DNA from: JAVVHH01 sp964657565 | GTDB lineage: Bacteria > Pseudomonadota > Alphaproteobacteria > Acetobacterales > Acetobacteraceae | Length of the DNA: 64,000 nt | Assembly: GCA_964657565.1 (NCBI GenBank) | Contig: CAZZVQ010000004.1 | Coordinates: 27,631-91,630, forward strand | Direction: 5' to 3' | Shown: positions 25,262 to 33,914 of the stretch, in pieces | Position numbering within the stretch: position 1 is the stretch's first letter | How the letters are laid out: each line of letters starts with the position of its first letter | Program-made: the position numbers and the translations under genes | Notes under the pieces: model-generated | Told to the model about the DNA's origin: nothing | Database searches by the model: none | Seen by the model: the letters and a program-made list of their open reading frames with translations, nothing else

Positions 25262-26722
25262 ATGCGCCTGCTCGATCTTGCCGTCATCCTGATCTACCTC
25301 GTCGCCATCGCGCTGATCGGCCTGCGCCTCTCGGGCCGGCAGGACTCGGCCACCGCCTATTTCGTCGGCGAGCGGGACATGCCCTGGTGGGCGGTCTGCT
25401 TCTCGATCGTCGCCACCGAGACCAGCACGCTGACCGTCATCTCCGTGCCGGGGGTCGCCTACATGGGCGCGTTCGGCTTCGTCGAGCTGGCCATCGGCTA
25501 CCTGATCGGCCGCTCGCTCGTGGCCTTCATCCTGCTGCCGCTCTACATGCGCGGGGGGTTCGTCAGCGCCTACCAATACCTCCGCCAGCGCTTCGGCGGG
25601 ACCCTGCAGGGCATCGCCGCCGTCACCTTCCTGGGCACCCGCCTGCTCGCCGAGGGCGTCCGCCTGTTCGCCTCCGCGATCCCGATCAAGCTGCTGCTCG
25701 ACGCGATCGGCCTGCCGACGGAATACGTCACCATCATCGCGGTGCTGACGCTGATCACCGTCGCCTACACCTATGCCGGCGGCATCCGCGCCGTCATCTG
25801 GACCGACGCGATCCAGATGACGCTGTATATCGGCGGCGCCTGCGTCTGCATCGCCGTGCTGCTCGGCGAAGTCGGCAGCGCCGGGCTGAGCCAGGCCTAC
25901 GCCGCCGGCAAGTTCCAGGTGCTGAATTTCTCCGCGCCGATCCTGACGAGCCCGTTCAACGTGGTCGCCGCGATCGTCGGCGGCGCGATCTTCTCCATGG
26001 CGTCGCACGGCACCGACCAGTTGATGGTGCAGCGCGTATTGGCCTGCAAGTCGCTGGCCGACGGACGCCGGGCCATGATCGGCAGCGCCTGCGTGGTGGG
26101 GCTGCAATTCGCGCTGTTCTCGATGGTGGGCGCGCTGCTGTGGGTGCATCTCGGCGGCAAGAGCCCGGCCGAGCTGGGGCTGCGCTCGTCCGACGACCTG
26201 TTCCCGCGTTTCATCCTCGACGAGCTGCCGCCCGGTCTCTCCGGCTTGCTGATCGCCGGCATCCTGTCGGCGACGATGGGCTCGCTGTCCTCGGCGCTGA
26301 ACTCGATGGCCAACTCGACGGTGGCGGACCTCTGGCGGGCGATGGGGCGCGGCGGAGACGACGCCAAGGCGCTCCGGCTGTCGCGCATGCTGACGCTGGT
26401 CTGGGCCGTGGTGATGGCCGGGTTCGCCTGCCTGTTCACCGACACCAAGGGCCAGGTCGTCCTGCTCGGCCTCGGCATCGCCGGCTACACCTATGGTGCG
26501 CTGCTCGGCGCCTTCCTGCTCGGGCTCGCGGTGCGCCGGGCGAACCAGCGCGACGCGGTGGTCGCCTTCGTCGCCACGCTGATCGTCATGACCATCGTCG
26601 TCCGCAGCTACGCCCTGGCGTTCACCTGGTATGTGCCGCTCGGCGTCATCGTCACGCTCGTGGTCGGCTCCCTGCTCTCGCTCATGCATGGACCCGCCTT
26701 GCACGAAGAAGGAGCCCGCTGA
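25262..26722 (+). CDS. Sodium:solute symporter (SSS family), probable amino-sugar importer
   Basis: 486 aa with about 13 membrane helices. It opens LLDLAVILIYLVAIALIGLR followed by the SSS hallmark SATAYFVGERDMPWWAVCFS and IVATETSTLTVISVPGVAYM, in which the Ser/Thr-rich first unwound helix binds sodium and substrate. YTYAGGIRAVIWTDAIQMTL and GILSATMGSLSSALNSMANS are further family motifs. It lies between the kinase-MurQ fusion and anmK, so MurNAc, anhydro-MurNAc or a muropeptide sugar is the likely cargo. This would differ from the PTS route of E. coli. The cargo assignment is contextual. Confidence 0.85.
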   Translation: MRLLDLAVILIYLVAIALIGLRLSGRQDSATAYFVGERDMPWWAVCFSIVATETSTLTVISVPGVAYMGAFGFVELAIGYLIGRSLVAFILLPLYMRGGFVSAYQYLRQRFGGTLQGIAAVTFLGTRLLAEGVRLFASAIPIKLLLDAIGLPTEYVTIIAVLTLITVAYTYAGGIRAVIWTDAIQMTLYIGGACVCIAVLLGEVGSAGLSQAYAAGKFQVLNFSAPILTSPFNVVAAIVGGAIFSMASHGTDQLMVQRVLACKSLADGRRAMIGSACVVGLQFALFSMVGALLWVHLGGKSPAELGLRSSDDLFPRFILDELPPGLSGLLIAGILSATMGSLSSALNSMANSTVADLWRAMGRGGDDAKALRLSRMLTLVWAVVMAGFACLFTDTKGQVVLLGLGIAGYTYGALLGAFLLGLAVRRANQRDAVVAFVATLIVMTIVVRSYALAFTWYVPLGVIVTLVVGSLLSLMHGPALHEEGAR

Positions 26723-26723
26723 C

Positions 26724-27848
26724 ATGCGCTGGTCGCTCGGCTTGATGACCGGGACGGTCCTGGACGGCAACATCGATATCGCCATGCTGCGGACCGACGG
26801 CGAGACCGTCGCCGAGTTCGGCCCCTGGACCCTCGCCGACTACCCGGCCGAGACCCGCGCCCTGCTGGCCGAGGCGCTGGCGGCCGGGCTGCGCTGGCAG
26901 TTCGCGGGGCCGGAGCCGGCGGTGTTCCGCGCCGCGGAGGACGCGTTGACCCGGGCGCAATCGGCGGCCGTGACTGCCTTCCTGGCCGAGAACGGCATCG
27001 CCCCGGCCGACGTCGAGGTGATCGGCTTCCATGGCCAGACCGTGCTGCACCGCGCGCCCAAGCCGGGGCGGATCGGCGATACGCGCCAGCTCGGCGACGG
27101 CGCGCTGATGGCGGCGCTGACCGGCATCGCCGTCGTGCACGATTTCCGCACCGCCGACGTGCGCGCCGGCGGCCAGGGCGCCCCGCTCTCGGCCAGCTAC
27201 CACGCCGCACTCCTGCAACGCGCCGGGCTGCCGTCCTCGACCGCGGCGCTCAATCTCGGCGGCGTCGCCAACGTGACTTGGCGCGGCGACGACGGCGCGC
27301 TCGTCGCCTTCGACACCGGCCCGGCCAATGCGCCGATCAACGACTGGGTCGAACGCGAAACCGGCGAGCGGATGGATCGTGACGGGGCTCTCGCCCGCGC
27401 GGGCCGGGTCGACGAAGCGCGGCTGGCGCGGCTGCTCGACCATCCCTATCTGACCGCCGCGTATCCGAAATCGCTCGACCGGTTCGACTTCTCCGCCGCC
27501 ATGGCGGACGGGTTGAGCCTCGAAGACGGCGCGGCCACGCTCACCGCCTTCACCGCCGGCGCGGTCGGCCGCGGCCTCGACCTGCTGCCGCAGCGCCCGA
27601 CCCGGCTCGTGGTCTGCGGCGGCGGCCGGCGCAACCCGGCCATCATGGACGCCCTGCGCCTGCGCGCCGCGGTCGAGCCGATCATGGCCGAGGATCTCGG
27701 CTGGCGCGGCGACGCGATCGAGGCGGAATGCTTCGCCTGGCTGGCCGCGCGCCGGCTGCGCTCGCTGCCGATCAGCTTCCCCACCACGACCGGCGTCCCG
27801 TTGCCGATGACCGGTGGCCAGATAGCGCCCGCACCGGCGGCTCGTTAG
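26724..27848 (+). CDS. anmK: Anhydro-N-acetylmuramic acid kinase
   Basis: 374 aa from ATG 26724, preceded by GAAGGAG. AnmK hydrolyses the 1,6-anhydro ring of anhydro-MurNAc and phosphorylates it to MurNAc 6-phosphate. The N-terminal ATP loop is GLMTGTVLDGNID rather than the E. coli SGTSLDG form, a variant I associate with alphaproteobacterial members. Further motifs are EVIGFHGQTVLHRAP, the active-site VHDFRTADVRAGGQGAPL, ALNLGGVANVTW, FDTGPANAPINDW and VVCGGGRRNPAIM. It feeds directly into the MurQ half of the upstream fusion. It is the last gene of the operon. Confidence 0.92.
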   Translation: MRWSLGLMTGTVLDGNIDIAMLRTDGETVAEFGPWTLADYPAETRALLAEALAAGLRWQFAGPEPAVFRAAEDALTRAQSAAVTAFLAENGIAPADVEVIGFHGQTVLHRAPKPGRIGDTRQLGDGALMAALTGIAVVHDFRTADVRAGGQGAPLSASYHAALLQRAGLPSSTAALNLGGVANVTWRGDDGALVAFDTGPANAPINDWVERETGERMDRDGALARAGRVDEARLARLLDHPYLTAAYPKSLDRFDFSAAMADGLSLEDGAATLTAFTAGAVGRGLDLLPQRPTRLVVCGGGRRNPAIMDALRLRAAVEPIMAEDLGWRGDAIEAECFAWLAARRLRSLPISFPTTTGVPLPMTGGQIAPAPAAR

Positions 27849-27878
27849 GATACCAGTCACATCGAAGGAAGTGCTCGC

Positions 27879-28619
27879 ATGTTGACCCTCGTACGCCGCG
27901 CCGTGATGTTCGCTGGGGCGAGCGCCGCCCTGTTGCCGGTCGTCCGCCGGGCCGCCGCCCAAACCGCCCCGGCCACCCCCGTGCTCGCCGACCCGTCCTA
28001 TCCGTTCACCCTGCCGCCGCTGCCCTATGCCTTCGGCGCCAACGAGCCGCATGTCGACGCGCAGACGATGGAGCTGCACCACGACAAGCACCATGCCGCC
28101 TACATCACCAACCTGAACGCGGCGGTGAAGGACCACCCCCAGGTCGCCGCGATGCCGCTCTCGCAGATGCTGGCCAAGCTGGCCGAATTGCCGGAGCCGA
28201 TCCGCGCAGCGGTGCGCAACAATGGCGGCGGCCACGCCAACCACAGCATGTTCTGGCAGGTCATGGGTGGCAAGGGTGGCGAGCCCACCGGCGATCTCGC
28301 CGCCGCCATCACCCGCGACTTCGGTTCTTTGGCGCAGCTCAAGGAGGGCTTCAACAAGGCCGGCGCTGGCCAGTTCGGCTCCGGCTGGGCGATGGTGCTG
28401 GTGGACGGCGCCGGCAAGCTCTCGCTCGCGGCGCGCCCGAACCAGGATTCGCCCCTGATGGAGGGCAAGCGCGTCCTGTTCGGCAACGACGTCTGGGAGC
28501 ACGCCTACTACCTGAAATACCAGAACCGCCGGCCCGCCTACCTCGAGGCCTGGTGGAACGTCGTGAACTGGGCCGCGGTGGGCGAGCGCTACAAGGCCGC
28601 CAAGACGCTCGCGCTCTGA
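27879..28619 (+). CDS. Exported Fe/Mn superoxide dismutase
   Basis: 246 aa, about 40 longer than cytoplasmic SodB because of an N-terminal signal sequence (VRRAVMFAGASAALLPVVRR, cleavage near AAAQT). The mature part is a standard Fe/Mn SOD: LPPLPYAFGANEPHVDAQTM, metal-ligand His in MELHHDKHH, GGHANHSMFWQVM, and the Asp and His ligands in GNDVWEHAYYLKYQNRRPAY. Metal preference cannot be read with certainty. Periplasmic Fe/Mn SODs are less common than Cu/Zn ones in that compartment. A strong hairpin follows at 28693-28740. Confidence 0.93.
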   Translation: MLTLVRRAVMFAGASAALLPVVRRAAAQTAPATPVLADPSYPFTLPPLPYAFGANEPHVDAQTMELHHDKHHAAYITNLNAAVKDHPQVAAMPLSQMLAKLAELPEPIRAAVRNNGGGHANHSMFWQVMGGKGGEPTGDLAAAITRDFGSLAQLKEGFNKAGAGQFGSGWAMVLVDGAGKLSLAARPNQDSPLMEGKRVLFGNDVWEHAYYLKYQNRRPAYLEAWWNVVNWAAVGERYKAAKTLAL

Positions 28620-28692
28620 CCCGTCGGAGGTCGCCGCTGTGCAGCAGGATCGTCGGTCAGCGCCCTCCGGCAGCTGTGCATCTTCAGGAACT

Positions 28693-28740
28693 TGCCGACC
28701 CAGAGTCCGCCGGTGTAGCGGCCGGCCCTCTGGGTCGGCA
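28693..28740 (+). terminator. Long GC hairpin downstream of the SOD gene
   Basis: A perfect 13-bp stem: TGCCGACCCAGAG at 28693-28705 pairs with CTCTGGGTCGGCA at 28728-28740 around a 22-base loop. It lies 74 bases after the SOD stop. No run of T follows, so a classical intrinsic terminator is not complete; it may block 3' exonucleases or act with Rho. Confidence 0.5.
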
Positions 28741-28853
28741 GTGTTGCCAGCCAGACGACGCTATCGCTCGTGACTCCAATTTGTCACATTTCTGCTCTCG
28801 AACATTGATGCCGCTTCGACATAGGTTCCGCTCCAGCCAATCTGGAGCGCCAC

Positions 28854-30476
28854 GTGTCGCAAGCTGCAATTAGCCCTCATGACAGACTGGGCGACTCGAG
28901 GCCGTCGCTCGACCGCAAGCCGCATAAGGGCGGAGCGATCGCCTTCTTCGTCGTGCTCGCGACCGGGCTGGCCTACGCCGCGTTCAGCATCGTCTCCGAC
29001 ATCAATGGCGTCGGCGAGCACAATCTGGCCACCGGCGCCTTCATCATGCTCGGCCTCGCGCTGGTGATCGCCCTCGGCTTCGAGTTCGTCAACGGCTTCC
29101 ACGACACGGCCAACGCGGTCGCCACCGTCATCTATACCCACGCGCTGCCGCCGATGGCCGCCGTCGTGTGGTCCGGCTTCTTCAACTTCCTCGGCGTGCT
29201 GACCTCGAGCGGCGCCGTCGCCTTCACGGTCGTCAACCTGCTTCCGGTCGAGCTCATCCTGCAGGCCGGCAGCAGCGCCGGCTACGCGATGATCTTCGCG
29301 CTGCTGATCGCGGCGGTGATCTGGAACCTCGGCACCTGGGCGTTCGGCCTGCCCAACAGCTCGTCGCACGCCCTGATCGGCTCCATCATGGGCGTTGGCC
29401 TGGCCAACCAGTGGATGGCGCCGGCCGGGCAAGCCACGTCGGGCGTGGATTGGAACCAGGCCTACGGCGTGCTCCGCGCGCTGTTGTTCAGCCCGCTGAT
29501 CGGCTTCGTGCTGGCGGCCGTCCTGCTGCTCGTGATGCGCCTCGTGGTGCGGTCGCCGAGTCTCTACCAGGCGCCCGAAGGCAACAAGCCGCCGCCGGCC
29601 GCCATCCGCGGCTTGCTGATCCTGACCTGCACCGGCGTGTCGTTCTTCCACGGGAGCAATGACGGCCAGAAGGGCATGGGTCTGATCATGCTGATCCTCA
29701 TCGGCGCCGCTCCCACCGCCTATGCGCTGAACCGGGCGCTGCCGGAATCCACCACGCCCGCCTTCCTGCACGCCACCACCGATGCCGGCGCGGTGCTCCA
29801 CGCCCACACCGGCGGCGCTGCCGCGCCCGACCCGGCCGCCGCTCGCACCATTGTCGGCGACGCGCTCAAGACCAAGCAGGTCAACGAGCCAACCGTCTAC
29901 GCCGCCCTGGCATCGCTCACCGACGATATCGCCAACCAGGTCAAGAACTACGGCGCCATCAGGTCCGTGCCGGCGCAGATCACCTCGAACGTCCGCAACG
30001 ACATGTACCTCGCCTCCGATGCCGTCCGCATCATGGGTCCGAAGCCGCCGGGCTTCAGCGACGAGGACGTGGGCAAGCTGAAGTCGCTCCGCTCCTCGCT
30101 CGATAGCGGCACCCGCTACATCCCGATCTGGGTGAAGGCGTCCGTGGCGCTGGCGCTCGGGCTCGGCACCATGGTCGGCTGGAAGCGTATCGTGGTGACC
30201 GTCGGCGAGAAGATCGGCAAGACGCACCTGACGTATGCGCAGGGCGCCTCGGCCGAGATCGTCGCCGCCGGCACGATCGGCCTCGCCGACGCGTTCGGCC
30301 TGCCGGTCTCCACGACGCACGTCCTGTCCAGCGGCGTCGCCGGCACCATGGCTGCCAACGGCTCGGGCCTGCAGTGGAGCACCATCCGCAACATGGCCCT
30401 AGCCTGGATCATGACGCTGCCGGCAGCCATGGCCATCGCGGGCAGCCTCTTCGTGATCTTCCGCCAGCTGTTCTGA
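28854..30476 (+). CDS. Inorganic phosphate transporter, PiT family
   Basis: 540 aa from a GTG at 28854 with GGAG upstream. It is a metal-phosphate/H+ symporter. The two inverted PiT signatures are clear: GFEFVNGFHDTANAVATVIY near residue 75 and FFHGSNDGQKGMGL near residue 263. Further helices include LPNSSSHALIGSIMGVGLAN and GLPVSTTHVLSSGVAGTMAA, the repeat pair typical of the family. A hydrophilic stretch of about 125 residues (about 295-420) sits between the halves, as in PitA-type proteins. No PhoU-like gene adjoins it. Confidence 0.92.
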   Translation: MSQAAISPHDRLGDSRPSLDRKPHKGGAIAFFVVLATGLAYAAFSIVSDINGVGEHNLATGAFIMLGLALVIALGFEFVNGFHDTANAVATVIYTHALPPMAAVVWSGFFNFLGVLTSSGAVAFTVVNLLPVELILQAGSSAGYAMIFALLIAAVIWNLGTWAFGLPNSSSHALIGSIMGVGLANQWMAPAGQATSGVDWNQAYGVLRALLFSPLIGFVLAAVLLLVMRLVVRSPSLYQAPEGNKPPPAAIRGLLILTCTGVSFFHGSNDGQKGMGLIMLILIGAAPTAYALNRALPESTTPAFLHATTDAGAVLHAHTGGAAAPDPAAARTIVGDALKTKQVNEPTVYAALASLTDDIANQVKNYGAIRSVPAQITSNVRNDMYLASDAVRIMGPKPPGFSDEDVGKLKSLRSSLDSGTRYIPIWVKASVALALGLGTMVGWKRIVVTVGEKIGKTHLTYAQGASAEIVAAGTIGLADAFGLPVSTTHVLSSGVAGTMAANGSGLQWSTIRNMALAWIMTLPAAMAIAGSLFVIFRQLF

Positions 30477-30486
30477 CGCATGCTGG

Positions 30487-30520
30487 CCGGACGCCGAGGT
30501 TGCGCGGACTCGGCGTCCGG
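30487..30520 (+). terminator. GC hairpin after the phosphate transporter gene
   Basis: CCGGACGCCGAG at 30487-30498 pairs perfectly with CTCGGCGTCCGG at 30509-30520 around a 10-base loop. It starts 10 bases after the PiT stop codon. No T tract follows. It is probably a transcript 3'-end structure separating PiT from the small gene at 30558. Confidence 0.6.
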
Positions 30521-30557
30521 GTGCAGTGGTAGGCTCACTCCCGATTAGGAGCGATCC

Positions 30558-30800
30558 ATGGCGTCGACCACCCACATCATCTACCAACCTTATGTGGCGG
30601 GCCCGCGGGGGACGCTCAAGCCGGGTCCGGCGATGGCCTGTCGCACGGCCGAGGACGGGCTGCGGCGGGCCGAACGGGCGCTGACCGGCGGCTCCATCCT
30701 CGGCGCGCAGGTCGTTCGCATGACGCACGACGACGACGCTGGCGAATTCGGCGATCCGCAGTTCCTGGGCACGGTCGGCCGGGTGCCGGAGACGGATTGA
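30558..30800 (+). CDS. Small hypothetical protein
   Basis: 80 aa, preceded by TAGGAG 7 bases before the ATG. I do not recognise a family. It begins MASTTHIIYQPYVAGPRGTL, has an Arg/Glu-rich helix (EDGLRRAERALTGGS) and ends acidic (DDDAGEFGDPQFLGTVGRVP). There is no signal peptide or membrane segment. The ribosome site, the free-standing position and the balanced composition support a real cytoplasmic protein. Function unknown. Confidence 0.6.
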   Translation: MASTTHIIYQPYVAGPRGTLKPGPAMACRTAEDGLRRAERALTGGSILGAQVVRMTHDDDAGEFGDPQFLGTVGRVPETD

Positions 30801-30892
30801 CTGCGCCCATCGGTCGTTCGCCTAATGCCCGGCGCGGTGGAACATCGAACGCTCTCAGCCGTTAGCCCATTCCCGTGAGAAAGGTCAGCAAC

Positions 30893-31213
30893 GTGGCAAA
30901 GACTCCAGCGAAGCCAGCGAAAGAAGAAGCTCCCGCGGGAGCTAAGATCGACAAGCCCAAGGCCGGCAGCAAACCCAATGCGCTCCAACAGCCGCTGCAG
31001 CCGTCGCCCGAACTAGCCGCCATCGTTGGCGAAGGCACGATGCCGCGCGGCGAGGTGGTCAGCAAGGTGTGGGTCTACATCAAGGCCAACAAGCTGCAGA
31101 ACCCGGATGACGGGCGGGAGATCCTGACCGACGAGAAGCTGGAGAAGGTCATGGGCAAGAAGAAGGTGACCATGTTCGAGATGAACAAGCTGCTCGCCCA
31201 GCACCTGAAGTGA
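30893..31213 (+). CDS. SWIB/MDM2-domain protein
   Basis: 106 aa from the GTG at 30893 (AAGG 8 bases upstream); an earlier in-frame GTG at 30875 is possible. Residues 1-35 are a Lys/Pro/Ala-rich tail (AKTPAKPAKEEAPAGAKIDK) resembling basic DNA-binding tails. Residues about 36-106 are a SWIB domain: QPLQPSPELAAIVG, MPRGEVVSKVWVYIKANKLQ, EILTDEKLEKVMGKKKVTMF, EMNKLLAQHL. Stand-alone bacterial SWIB proteins are thought to act in chromosome or topoisomerase-related processes. The precise role is unknown. Confidence 0.88.
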   Translation: MAKTPAKPAKEEAPAGAKIDKPKAGSKPNALQQPLQPSPELAAIVGEGTMPRGEVVSKVWVYIKANKLQNPDDGREILTDEKLEKVMGKKKVTMFEMNKLLAQHLK

Positions 31214-31225
31214 TATCGCCGGCCC

Positions 31226-31663
31226 ATGGCTAACCGTACCCTGCGCCATCTGACCCTTTGCCTCGCCGGAGCCCTCAGCATCGCCATGACCGCACAAGCA
31301 GAAGCTGCCGATTACGTGACCATGGCGTCCAGCTTGAAATACCATGACGAGGTGGTCGGCACCGGGCCGGAACCGCGGGCTGGCCAGACCGTCAACGTCC
31401 ATTACACCGGCTGGTTGTACGACCAGGGCGCCAAGGGGACCAAGTTCGACAGCTCGCGTGACCGCGGCAAGCCGTTCAGCTTCCGGCTCGGCGAGGGCCA
31501 GGTCATCGGCGGATGGGACCAGGGGGTCGCGACCATGCATGTCGGCGGCAAGCGCACCCTGATCATCCCGCCGGAGCTGGGCTATGGCGCGCGTGGGGCG
31601 GGCGGCGTCATTCCGCCGAACGCGACGCTGATGTTCGACGTGGAACTGCTCAGCATCAACTAG
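31226..31663 (+). CDS. Exported FKBP-type peptidyl-prolyl cis-trans isomerase
   Basis: 145 aa. The signal peptide (LRHLTLCLAGALSIAMTAQA) is cleaved near AEAADY. The single FKBP domain is complete: VNVHYTGWLYDQ, GTKFDSSRDRGKPFSFRLGE, VIGGWDQGVATMHVGGKRTL, IIPPELGYGARGAGGVIPPN, ATLMFDVELLSI, with the conserved Tyr, Phe, Asp, Trp and Ile of the active pocket. It catalyses proline isomerisation during periplasmic protein folding. It follows the SWIB gene by 12 bases and its stop overlaps the convergent small exported protein gene by 4 bases. Confidence 0.93.
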   Translation: MANRTLRHLTLCLAGALSIAMTAQAEAADYVTMASSLKYHDEVVGTGPEPRAGQTVNVHYTGWLYDQGAKGTKFDSSRDRGKPFSFRLGEGQVIGGWDQGVATMHVGGKRTLIIPPELGYGARGAGGVIPPNATLMFDVELLSIN

Positions 31664-31956
31664 GGGCGCTCCTCCCACCGGCGCGGAGCCGGGGGTGGGC
31701 GGCGTCCTTGCACCGCGCCGCCTCCGTTTCGGTAGCCCATGTCCGTGCCGATCTGCGGCGCGACGTAGATCTCCATCGGCGGGTTGCGGCCGGAGCCACC
31801 CTGCTCCTGTCGCGGCGCGTGCGGCGCATTGAGGATCTCCGGCTCCGGACGGGATGGCCGAACCGGCTCGCCGGTCAGGATATCGGTGCGCGGTTGCGCG
31901 CCCGCCGGGATTGCGGACAGGAGAGCCAGAGCCAGGGCCGACGATCGCATGAACAT
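31660..31956 (-). CDS. Small exported hypothetical protein
   Basis: 98 aa (or 96 from the second Met at 31950). A clear signal peptide (MRSSALALALLSAIPAGAQP) is followed by a Pro/Arg-rich, probably disordered mature part with PEPEILNAPHAPRQEQGGSG and ending PPPAPRRWEERP. I know no family for it. It is convergent with the FKBP gene and overlaps its stop by 4 bases. The signal peptide is the main support for a real gene. Confidence 0.5.
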   Translation of the reverse strand: MFMRSSALALALLSAIPAGAQPRTDILTGEPVRPSRPEPEILNAPHAPRQEQGGSGRNPPMEIYVAPQIGTDMGYRNGGGAVQGRRPPPAPRRWEERP

Positions 31957-32010
31957 CGTCGAGACTATATACTGTTAGCTTCAATTTAGCGATATCGGTG
32001 GCGCCGGGCG

Positions 32011-32406
32011 ATGCAGGGCGGGATGGGAGAGCGGATCCAGGGGCGGCTGGACCGGCTGGGCATGATGCCGGAGGACGCGGCGCGGCAGGTCGGGATGGCG
32101 GCGGACGCATTGCAGAAGGTGGTGGACGGCAGGGTGGAGGCGGTCCGCGGCAAGCAACTCGTCCGGCTGGCCGAGGTGTTGTCGACGTCGGTGGGTTATC
32201 TGGTAGGGTTGGACCCGGATCAGGCGGTGCCGGAGGAATGGCTCGCCGAGGACCAGGGGCAGCTCGGCTTGCTGGCGGGTGACGAGGAGGCGCTGCTGCG
32301 GGCGTATCGGCGGCTGGACGTGTCGTCGCGGGCGGCACTGCTGCAGGTCGCGGGCAAGATGGCGCCGGAGCCGGAGCAGCTGGAGCGCAAGCCGCGGCAG
32401 GTCTGA
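32011..32406 (+). CDS. Small XRE-type helix-turn-helix protein
   Basis: 131 aa. Residues about 5-60 fit a Cro/C1 helix-turn-helix: GERIQGRLDRLGMMPEDAAR, QVGMAADALQKVVDG, VRGKQLVRLAEVLSTSVGYL, followed by the usual GLDP. The C-terminal half is a short helical tail without a recognisable effector domain. It precedes the MFS exporter gene by 91 bases on the same strand and could regulate it, but no operator is evident. Confidence 0.7.
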   Translation: MQGGMGERIQGRLDRLGMMPEDAARQVGMAADALQKVVDGRVEAVRGKQLVRLAEVLSTSVGYLVGLDPDQAVPEEWLAEDQGQLGLLAGDEEALLRAYRRLDVSSRAALLQVAGKMAPEPEQLERKPRQV

Positions 32407-32497
32407 CCGGTGCGGCGCCGTCCGAGGGGCTTCGGCCGCCGCGGCATGGAACGTGCATCCATTCCCTGCTCGAAGCCATGCTGACCGAGGAGAACGC

Positions 32498-33880
32498 GTG
32501 ACATCACTGTCCTCGAAGCGGGACGCCGAGCAGGACGGATTGGCCGAGCCGGCCCGCACCTGGGCGATCGTCACGACGGCGCTGGGTCTGATGATGGCCG
32601 TGCTCGACGGCTCGATCGCCAACCTCGCTTTGCCGACGCTGGCGGCCGAGTTCGACGTATCGGCGGCGCAGTCGATCTGGGTGGTCAACGCCTACCAGCT
32701 CGCCGTCACCATCTCGCTGCTGCCGCTGGCCGCCTTGGGCGAGATCGTCGGCTACCGCCGGGTCTATCGGATCGGGGTGGCGCTGTTCACCGTGGCGTCG
32801 CTGGCCTGCGCGCTGTCGCACTCGCTGACCGAGCTGACGATCGCGCGCGTGGCGCAGGGGTTCGGGGCGGCCGGGCTGATGAGCGTCAACAGCGCGCTGG
32901 TGCGCTTCATCTATCCGCGGCACCTGCTGGGGCGCGGCTTCGGGGTGAACGTCATGGTCGGCTCGGCGTCCTCCGCGCTCGGGCCGAGCGTGGCGGCGGC
33001 GATCCTCTCGGTGGCGGGGTGGCAGTGGCTGTTCGCCGTCAACGTGCCGCTGGGCGCGCTCATCCTGGTCCTCGGCGCCAAGACCCTGCCCGTTACGCCG
33101 CGCGCGTCGCATCGGTTCGACTGGGGCAGCGCGGCGCTGAACGCGGTGACGTTCGGGTTGTTCATCAGCGGCATCGAGGCGTTCGGCCATGGCGGCAGCC
33201 CGGCCTATGCGATGCTCGAGATGCTCGGCGGATTGGCTACCGGCTTCCTGCTGGTCAAGCGCCAGGTCTCGCGCGCCAATCCGCTGCTGCCGGTGGACCT
33301 GCTGCGGCGGCCCATCTTCGCGCTGTCGGTAGCGGCGTCGACATGCTCGTTCGCGGCGCAGAGCATGGCGTTCGTGACGCTGCCGTTCTACCTCGAGCGC
33401 GGTCTCGGCTTCGGGCGGGGTGAGACCGGGCTGCTCATGACGCCGTGGCCGGTGACGGTGATGCTGGTGGCGCCCGCCGCGGGGCGGCTGGCGGACCGGT
33501 TCTCGCCCGGGCTGCTCGGCGGGCTCGGCCAGGCGCTGATGGTGGTCGGCTTGCTCCTGCTCGCCTTTCTGCCCGCCCACCCGGCACTGTGGGATATCGG
33601 CTGGCGGATGTCGTTGTGCGGGGTGGGGTTCGGCTTGTTCAACTCGCCGAACAACAAGACCATGATCGGCTCGGCGCCGCCGTCGCGGGCGGGCGGCGCG
33701 AGCGGGATGCAGGCAACCAGCCGGCTGCTGGGCCAGACCAGCGGCGTGGCGCTGGTGGCGCTGGTGTTCGGACTGGTCGCGACCGGCGGCACCACCGTCG
33801 CGCTGTGCATAGCCGCGGCGTTCTCGGTCCTGGCCTGCCTCGCCAGCGTGCTGCGGACGGGCCGAGGGGTGGCTTTGTAG
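32498..33880 (+). CDS. MFS drug-exporter type transporter, DHA2-like
   Basis: 460 aa from a GTG at 32498 with GAGGA at the right spacing; the longer frame to 32279 overlaps the XRE gene and is rejected. It is an integral membrane protein with 12-14 helices. Family motifs are LDGSIANLALPTLAAEFDVS (motif D1), WVVNAYQLAVTISLLPLAAL, GEIVGYRRVYRIG (motif A), RVAQGFGAAGLMSVNSALVR (motif B) and SASSALGPSVAAAILS (motif C, antiporter). It probably exports drugs or metabolites by proton antiport. Substrate unknown. Confidence 0.9.
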   Translation: MTSLSSKRDAEQDGLAEPARTWAIVTTALGLMMAVLDGSIANLALPTLAAEFDVSAAQSIWVVNAYQLAVTISLLPLAALGEIVGYRRVYRIGVALFTVASLACALSHSLTELTIARVAQGFGAAGLMSVNSALVRFIYPRHLLGRGFGVNVMVGSASSALGPSVAAAILSVAGWQWLFAVNVPLGALILVLGAKTLPVTPRASHRFDWGSAALNAVTFGLFISGIEAFGHGGSPAYAMLEMLGGLATGFLLVKRQVSRANPLLPVDLLRRPIFALSVAASTCSFAAQSMAFVTLPFYLERGLGFGRGETGLLMTPWPVTVMLVAPAAGRLADRFSPGLLGGLGQALMVVGLLLLAFLPAHPALWDIGWRMSLCGVGFGLFNSPNNKTMIGSAPPSRAGGASGMQATSRLLGQTSGVALVALVFGLVATGGTTVALCIAAAFSVLACLASVLRTGRGVAL

Positions 33881-33914
33881 GCCAGAGCCGGACTACGGGC
33901 ATGGGTTCGTCGGT

